This document shows positions 56,984-64,000 of a DNA stretch of 64,000 nucleotides, piece by piece. This DNA comes from Diadema setosum. Taxonomy: Eukaryota; Echinodermata; Echinoidea; Diadematoida; Diadematidae. Made by a program: the position numbers and the translations under genes. The first letter of the stretch is position 1; the number at the start of each line of letters is the position of its first letter. The stretch lies in NCBI GenBank assembly GCA_033980235.1, contig CM067066.1, positions 29,562,976-29,626,975 of the forward strand, in the 5' to 3' direction. The notes under the pieces were generated by a model. It saw only the letters and a list, made by a program, of their open reading frames with translations, was not told the origin of the DNA and did no database searches.

Positions 56984-57424
56984 CAGTTGAACCTCTCGTA
57001 TCCGGACAAGTCGGAACCGGGGCTCATCCGGATAAGGGATTTGGCCGGATACGGGAGACTCAATGCTTTATACATGTACATATACATACACATGTACTGA
57101 TGTAGCCTATTGTAGTACCACATGTAGTAATGTGTATACCGCAACCTTTTCATTGTTACACTCAGTAACAGACCCCAAAATAGAGGTTCGTGTTTGCAAG
57201 AATGAAATCATTTTCTTTTATAAATTCTTGGGATGATTTACCTAAATAATTATTAAGAAATTTTTCAAGTAATTCATATGTGTTTGTGTAGGAGTTCTCA
57301 AGGAGTTGGGAATCCCCCTTTCCTCCCGTAATTCTTCAAAAAAGATTAAAAAATCACGGCGAGATTGCGTCCGGATAATAGAGAGATCCGGATAAAGGGA
57401 GGCCGGATAATAGAGGTTCAACTG
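56984..57424. mobile_element. pogo/Tigger-type non-autonomous element, 441 bp
   Basis: CAGTTGAACCTCT at the left and AGAGGTTCAACTG at the right, each flanked by TA. Subterminal ATCCGGA/CCGGATAA motifs are repeated in both arms. The CAGT...ACTG ends and TA duplication fit the pogo branch of Tc1/mariner. No transposase. Confidence 0.75.
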
Positions 57425-58116
57425 TATATAATTTTTATGACGTCACCATGAGTCGCCTTCATCCCATAAGAATTTCCGCGTGGGTTAATGATTATATTTT
57501 CACTCTCTTAAATAAAATGTCACCGCTGTGCTGGATTTATCAAAGGTCAGATTATCATGATGTGATCAAAGGTGGGAGAATATAAAAATCAATCGATATT
57601 CAAACACAATGTTCAACAGTTTGCAATTGGTCTTTCCTTCGATCTATCACACCATTATATCTCTATATTGTAGGCTTGCTTACTGGTAGGTAATCAAGCC
57701 CTACTTGGTAATCAACAATCATGGCAATGTTATCTTTTCTCTCTGTTACGTCACGTAAACCATCATCATGTATTTGTTGTTTTTTTTTTTTTGCTTTAAT
57801 TCATTATTTTTTAGTTTAGTGCATATGTTTTTATACGTGTATAAGTTGTTTTCATTCACTTACGTATTTATTCTGTCAGAAATTTGACTGCTAAAGAGTG
57901 CTAATGTTCGACAGTGTTAAACTCTCTCAGTCAGTCACTAAATGCAGTCGGTCGCCCTCTTGTGGCAGACTATGGCACTTTTCGCCTGTTATTTCTTCGG
58001 TTTATGAAATTTGGGGGGGGGGGGGAACGAGCATCAAATTCCGTGACGTCATCAGGTCCGCCAACTGTCTCTTCTCCTGTCTCTCTCCCTGCAATCCGTC
58101 TCCTCTCTCTCTTTCT

Positions 58117-58218
58117 AAATCTATCTATGTATGTATCTATCTGTCTGTCTATCTATTCATCTATTATATCTATCTATCTATCTATCTATCTAATTATCTA
58201 TCTATCCAGCTATCTATT
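58117..58218. repeat. (TCTA)n microsatellite
   Basis: A tetranucleotide array with TCTG variants. Confidence 0.88.
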
Positions 58219-59696
58219 TTCTGTCTTTCTTCCTAACTTTATTTCCAACTTTCATCCTTTCTTTCTCTTTGTTTGTAAGACTCAGTGTAAAATTCAGAAA
58301 TGAGAGCATGAAATATGTGTGAATTCCAAGTCTTGCAGATGTATTTCAATTAAGACACTGGCAAATAGGGTGTCATCTCCACGAAAATAAGATGAGCCTC
58401 ATGCAATTCAAGGGAAAGTCCAGACGTTTTTCAAAATTTCACATCATCACGTACATCATAGCTCATAGATCAATAGTTCCAGTTTTTATATGTGAAGTTA
58501 ACCTGACCCGTACAATGGTTCTTTTATTCCGCTTCCTTGAACCCTCACTCATGCATTCTTATGGTGAAGCTGCCATGCCATCATTGTTGGTCATTGTGAT
58601 TTGTTTTAAATTTTGAAAATATTCTTATTCCTCATCCCAATCACTATAGGTACTGAGGCTATGTACCAGGTATAACCCATTTATAGTTGTTCATTGTAAT
58701 GTGAAAGTCTAAAAATCATACGGAGTTCTCCTTTAATAGTTGCCCAATTTTGTGTTTTATAGTAGTGCAGTTATTACATTTTTACTACTTCTTATTAGAC
58801 CTACTATTTTTGTCTTTTAATTCTTACTGTATTCGTCATAAGTTCTATAGTTTAAGAGAGTGTTGTTTTTTCTCCGTATGTGATTTTGAATAAACGTGAT
58901 GACATGGAAGCAGTAGCTCCTTATCTTAAAACGTTATCTTATTTGAAAATGATCAAGGTTTTTGCTTTTTCAATAACACGCAAGCCAACTATATGATTTC
59001 TACTGAGTATTTGCAAACAAAATAATGAGCAAGTAGCGTATTCTATCTCGAAAGACATCTAGACCATCCGTAACTGACACATACAGCAAAATTATCAAGA
59101 AGCGTATCAGTAGTGAAAATAGTTTAATTGTCATTTCATTCTAATGATAATGATGAATATGATGTAATGTAAATCTTCTTCTTTTTTTTTGGGGGGGGGG
59201 ATGTCGTGAAATAAACATTAACGCTAGAGTGCAGACTACTTCTCTTAATGTTTTTAAGTTGAGTGAACTTCGAAATTCGTGCAAAAAGGAAATAAAAAGA
59301 AAGGTAGTGGGGAAAATATGGAAATAATGAATGGAAAGAGAAAAGAAGAAGCGCACATTAATCATCAAAACAAGGAAAATGCATCAGTTATTGATGATAA
59401 ATTCAACTTGTTTGTCATAAATCATACATGTGCAAACATTTGATTGGTATTATTGCGAGATAATAACAATCAACTCACTCTGCATTAATGGGAACACTGA
59501 ATATAAAATCACATCACCTCGAAAATTCAAAATTATACACTTCAATTTCTTTACCGCTTGATAGGGCAGCATAGAATAATGAGAACGTCATATAATGAAA
59601 GATAAAGGTCTGGAGTATAAATATTAGTAATTATTCTAATAATAATAGACATTGTTGCAATGACGATTTATTGTAATGATATTGATACTGATATCC

Positions 59697-59732
59697 CTTT
59701 ATTACTATTATTATTATTATTATTATTATTAA

Positions 59733-59789
<57 letters not shown>

Positions 59790-59824
59790 CATCATTATTG
59801 CTATTATTATTATTATTATTATTA
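59697..59824. repeat. (TTA)n microsatellite, left of the pogo-type insertion
   Basis: An ATT/TTA array running into the TA target of the element at 59825. Confidence 0.9.
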
Positions 59825-60382
59825 CAGTACTCTCCGCGTAATCGGGTATCGCTTAAACGGGTACTCCGTTTAATTGGGTAGTAATATCAAAAACAGTTCC
59901 AATGCACATTAAAATTATCTGATAATCGGGTTGCCTCTCCGCATAAACGGGTAAATAATTTTCTTCTAATCTAATTTTTACCCACATTTTATCGCAGATA
60001 TAACCCTTCAGAAATCATGAATGTCCAATTTTACACGGCTAATCGCATTCTCTGCTTAATTTGCAGAGAAGACCGATCATTTTGACTATAGTAGTCTATA
60101 GTCAAAAGACAAAGTTTTCTGAAGACATATAATTTGTCCAAAAAAAAGAGTGCAAATTATTGCTCGTGACTGAGCAAATGTAAGGTATATAATGTGCCGT
60201 GGAAGCACGCGTGTTACCGTAAGCATACAGTGTAGGTGTTTGGTGCAGTGTACAATGCATATACAAACACAGTGTGTTTGTCAATTATTGTGAATGAGAC
60301 GTGTTCTTCTGTTAATCGGGTACTCCGCTTTATCGGGTAAGAAACGCTCTGCTCGAGCCAACCCAATTATGCGGAGAGTACT

Positions 60383-60383
<1 letters not shown>
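59825..60383. mobile_element. pogo-type MITE inserted into a (TTA)n microsatellite, 559 bp
   Basis: CAGTACTCTCCGCGTAATCG at the left and GCGGAGAGTACTG at the right, with TA on both sides. Subterminal CGGGTA(CTCCG) motifs repeat in both arms. (TTA)n arrays abut both ends (59697-59824 and 60384-60476), so the element split one array. Confidence 0.75.
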
Positions 60384-60478
<95 letters not shown>

Positions 60479-60506
60479 TCATCATCATCATCATCATCAT
60501 CATCAT
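60384..60506. repeat. (ATT)n then (ATC)n microsatellite, right of the insertion
   Basis: An ATT array 60384-60476 followed by ATC repeats to about 60506. Another ATT array lies at 60917-61010 and an ATC array at 61630-61710. Confidence 0.9.
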
Positions 60507-61157
60507 TTCGCACATGTCAATCGAGGTCGCAAAGGCCCCAGGTTTACATTTGTAACAGTCGACGCTAGACCTGCATCGCCATTGTTTCGCACGTCATAAC
60601 TATGAAGAGCGCCATCTGTAGAGCTTCCGTGCACAATCCCCAAAGAGTGATACAGATTTCAAGAAAAATATAAATGCACAAGATGAATTTATGAACTATG
60701 TAGGCCCTATACTTAATTCGAATTTAGAAACAAAGTTGATTTAATCGGCGAAAAAGCTGATTGGGAAATGGAAAACGCAGAGGTTGCAGACCTATTGAAT
60801 AATACTTGATGAAAATTCTATCAGTTTTGAAAATACACTCTTCCGACAACATGATTATTGTAATAAATACGTAAAACCTCGCGAACATCTATCACATGAA
60901 AAAATAAAAACAAGTGTATTATTATTATTATTATTATTATTATCATTATTTTTATTGTTATCATTATTATCATTATTACCATTGTTATTATCATTATTAT
61001 CATCATTACTTTGCCATTTCGCCAATCACTGTACGTGTATTTGTAATTTTTTTAATTGGTTACCTATTATGTATCTCTTGTATTGTATTTCACCCCTTTC
61101 CCCCTACAATAAAATAGGGTGGCGTGGGCCGTATCACCTCCTTGTGTGGATAAATTC

Positions 61158-61500
61158 TTAAAGGGATCGTACAGTTTTGGTTGATAATGAGAAACCTCTT
61201 ATGAAATATGAGAGAGCATGTAATTCTATGAGGAATTCAACGTTTATTTGATGAAAATTGGTTTTGAAATGGCTGAGATATCCCAAAAAGAGCGATGTGG
61301 GACTCACATTTTATTATGATCACTTTGCTTTACTTTGTTTTTGGATGTTTCGGCCATTTCAAACCCGATTTTCATCAAATAAATTTTGAATTCCTCTTAA
61401 AACGGTATGCTCTGTATTATATCATAAGTGTTTTCTTGGTATCTCGCAAAAAGTTAAAAGCCCAATTCTCATCTCCATCAATACTCTACCATCCCTTTAA
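61158..61500. mobile_element. Fold-back MITE, family A copy 5
   Basis: TTAAAGGGATCGTACAG to CTACCATCCCTTTAA. It is closest to the copy at 46201 (shared GTGGGACTCACATTTTATTA-like centre). Confidence 0.75.
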
Positions 61501-61651
61501 ATTACGTCATTAGTTTTGACTGATACAGCTGTGCATAAATCACGACTCCGCTGCCACTCTAGATTATAGTTGAACCATGGGGAGGTTGACCCCCTGTCTA
61601 AATACCTGGTAATAATTGATAATGATAATAATAATAACAATCATCATCACC

Positions 61652-61683
<32 letters not shown>

Positions 61684-62154
61684 TGACCATCATAATCATC
61701 ATTATCACCATCATCTCCCTGGTTACATGCATCAGTCTTCACCTGTGTTCATCAGTTTCGCGATGGAAGCTTCTGCGTCCGATCTCTATCAACGAAAGCA
61801 CATGCATTATGAATTCATGTACGATCGCTACGTTGCGCACGCTGCTTTTGTTTGTTTGTTAGTTAATAGTTTGTTTGTTTTTTTGTTTCTTCCTTTCTTT
61901 TTGGTATTCATTTTTCTAGTAGAAAGTTGTGCACACTTGCGAAAAAGAAAGGAGTTTGTAAACCTGCACTGAGCAGTTTGCTCAATCTCTCAATCCTTCT
62001 GTATTCCACAGCGCCAAACTCAATGCCATGTTCATTTACATTACGCTCTTCGCAGGCAAGCTACCCAAGCCAACACATCGAATGCAATGCCCAGGGCAAG
62101 GCGTGCATTGCCATTTTTAACTTGAATTATGCATGACATCATCGCCATAGCGCA

Positions 62155-62215
62155 TATCGATTGGCCAGCAAAGTGAACACTCTCCCGCTTCACGTGACGT
62201 CATGCGCAGGACGCC
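62155..62215 (+). promoter_or_regulatory. CCAAT / E-box / CRE / NRF1-like cluster upstream of PLAC8-like gene
   Basis: Within 60 bp: ATTGG (inverted CCAAT, about 62160), CACGTG (62191-62196) overlapping a perfect palindromic CRE TGACGTCA (62195-62202), and ATGCGCAGGACGC, an NRF1-like site. It lies about 250 bp before the PLAC8-like ATG, a plausible proximal promoter. The motif calls are by eye. Confidence 0.45.
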
Positions 62216-62458
62216 GAGATAAGAAGAAATATTGAGCAAATCACAACCGACACACGCCCTTCTACTTCGAACTTGCCTCCACGGTTCGTCGTGCTTATGA
62301 ATGCAAGCAACCTCGCGTTCAATTCCAGTCTGCATGCCAGGTCTCGGGACATAAAGCTGTGACCCTTTGAGAGATACCTCATACCCTAGTGGCCGGATAG
62401 CACATATCAGTCTTTACACTTTCTCGTCGGAATCGACCAATACTTTCCTTTATTCAAA

Positions 62459-62794
62459 ATGGGCGAATGGAGTAATGGAATCTGCGGTTGCTTCAGCAAC
62501 ATTGGTATGTGTATCTTCACGTACGTGGTGCCTTGCTACACCCAAGGAAAGCTGGCCGAATCGGTGGGTGATGACTGCCTTCTCTGTGGTATCGCTCTCC
62601 TCGTACCCCTCGTCAACATCTACGCCCGTGTCACTACCCGTGGCAAGGTCCGAGACAACAAAGGAATAGAAGGGGGGCTCATCGGGGATTTGATCTGTGT
62701 CTGCTGCTGTCCCTTCTGCGCCTTGATGCAAGAAGCTCTGGAAATGTCGGTGGCGACTCCCCTAGGTGCCGGGGAATCCATTGCCCGTTCTTAA
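62459..62794 (+). CDS. PLAC8/cornifelin-family small Cys-rich membrane protein, single exon
   Basis: A 111-aa protein, the usual PLAC8 length, complete from ATG to TAA with no intron. The PLAC8 signature is present in order: WSNGICGCFSN near residues 4-14, a hydrophobic stretch ending in PCYTQGK (18-30), a second hydrophobic segment CLLCGIALLVPLVNIYARV (about 40-58), and the C-terminal CCCPFCALMQE (about 82-92), equivalent to the CCPxCxxxQ box. Family members sit at membranes; known roles include regulation of cell size and metal handling (plant/fungal FWL/PCR) and immune or epithelial functions in vertebrates. The exact role here is unknown. An initiator-like TCAGTC lies about 50 nt upstream of the ATG and no TATA box is evident. 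It is about 12 kb from the zinc-finger gene, divergently oriented. Confidence 0.85.
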   Translation: MGEWSNGICGCFSNIGMCIFTYVVPCYTQGKLAESVGDDCLLCGIALLVPLVNIYARVTTRGKVRDNKGIEGGLIGDLICVCCCPFCALMQEALEMSVATPLGAGESIARS

Positions 62795-64000
62795 ACTCGG
62801 GAGTATATTATAGTGATAGCGACATCTACTACCACATCAACATCCACGCCTATGTATTTTATGTATAAAACTTTGAATTTGCTGATGCTTCGGGACGTAC
62901 GAGTGCAGCCAGCCTGTCCAGGAGGCTGAGAGAAATATAAAGTCAAGGATATTTTAAAGAGATACATTTGAAAGTGGGGGAAATGTGCCATCATACTTTG
63001 AGTGATGATAATCTGTTGCTCACCACATCACACGGGTGCAGCGCAGCCATACTAGCCACGCCCTTATCCTATACAAGCTGATAATGTCCCTCAGTGCGCA
63101 AGTGGAGCTGGAGCGATCTAGCGAGACACCAAGCACCGAGTACATATCTCAGAGCCCCACACAAGATGGCAGACATTCTGGATCTGACAGACGTCAGATA
63201 TACCCGGAAACTGTTCGCAACTCTTTCACAATGAAATCAGACCACCCCCGCCCATCCTGTTCATAAGCGTGACGTTTTGTGACGCGGTTATGCGAATTCA
63301 ACTCTTCAGCCGAGAAATTATTATTTAGTGCAGACAATGCTCTGTTTGACTGCTGCATTAGACCATGGCATGGAGCTACATCATACGACAGATTCCCTTG
63401 GTATCCCCGAGTACCTCTCCATGATACAAACCCAATGAAATTGTATGATAACTTGAACGCTTCCTTTTTACATCCTCGCATTTTCCATCCTCCAATCAAG
63501 TTTTCAGCCATCGACCGACCTTGCTTGAAGAAGGCAGTAGTTTCGGCAACGATCACACAGGATTTATTTCCATTTTTTTTTTGTCCGGAGTTCTTAAACA
63601 TATAAAGAGATATTAAAACAGAAAAATAAATGTGATAGCACACTTTCCTGGAAAACGACAGATATACCTCTGGAGGGCAGAGCGTCCTTGTTATGATATT
63701 AAAAGGATACTCCGAATCTTCACGTATATTTCCCCCTCGGATTATAGAATGAAATGAGAAAGGTCGACCATGTTTCGCGTGGCGAGTGTATCTCCCTGTC
63801 GAACGCCGTGGCCAACATGACTGCAAGCTGGGACAAGCGGTATGCAGGCAGTTCTCTACAACGGACAAACTTGACCCTTTTAACCCCTGGACAGCTAGGC
63901 AAACGTCAACTCATAAGGAATATAAAAACACCGCAGCAACAGTATGCCAGGAAATCTCCTGCGTGCTTAGAAAGAAAGACCTCTTTGTTTTGTTTGGGTT
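62795..64000. other. 3' flank of the PLAC8-like gene; no firm gene
   Basis: GC-balanced in parts. It holds a 60-codon plus-strand frame (63084-63266) and a 224-codon minus-strand frame (63194-63868), neither with a recognised domain. An AATATAAAG at about 62935 could serve as the PLAC8-like poly(A) signal. Confidence 0.3.

Noticed and set aside
59660..59881. Poly-leucine open frame
   Set aside because: Translation of the (TTA)n microsatellite and the adjacent MITE end.

Overview
This is eukaryotic DNA from a marine invertebrate deuterostome, most likely an echinoderm (sea-urchin-like). The evidence is an AT-rich background, dense microsatellites and poly(C)/poly(G) runs, many small fold-back DNA elements, a tRNA-derived SINE, frequent TACATGTA motifs, and a single ZNF423/ZNF521-type gene (vertebrates have two). 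The class-level assignment is an inference; no sequence search was possible.

The main content is one gene on the minus strand covering about 39 kb (50274 down to 11200). It encodes a ZNF423/ZNF521/OAZ-type zinc-finger transcription factor. I could assemble a full reading frame by hand: exon 1 (50274-50232), exon 2 (25969-25874), exon 3 (20019-19957), exon 4 (17081-16860) and a giant last exon (15491-11200). Every junction is phase 1. The exons sum to 4716 nt, exactly 1572 codons (1571 aa plus stop). The protein starts with the SRRKQxKPR motif that recruits NuRD in SALL, FOG, BCL11 and ZNF521 proteins. An acidic linker, 28 fingers in the ZNF423/521 order, seven further C-terminal fingers and an acidic tail follow.

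By region: 1-11.1 kb is 3' flank with mobile-element remnants and probable 3'UTR. 11.2-50.3 kb is the gene; its introns hold MITEs, a SINE, a three-unit repeat, a LINE 3' end and several GC-balanced blocks that could be enhancers, one with a strong RFX X-box. 50.3-51.6 kb is the 5' flank/promoter region. 51.7-62.1 kb is intergenic and full of fold-back and pogo-like elements, one of which sits inside a (TTA)n microsatellite. A small PLAC8/cornifelin-family gene lies at 62459-62794 on the plus strand, behind a compact CRE/E-box/NRF1-like cluster. The last 1.2 kb has no identified gene.

The best candidates for something new are the seven extra C-terminal fingers, the all-phase-1 skippable N-terminal exons, the 135-bp perfect palindrome cluster at 49.3 kb, and several MITE families sharing TTAAAGG/CCTTTAA ends. 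I did not find an unmistakable new multi-gene system.
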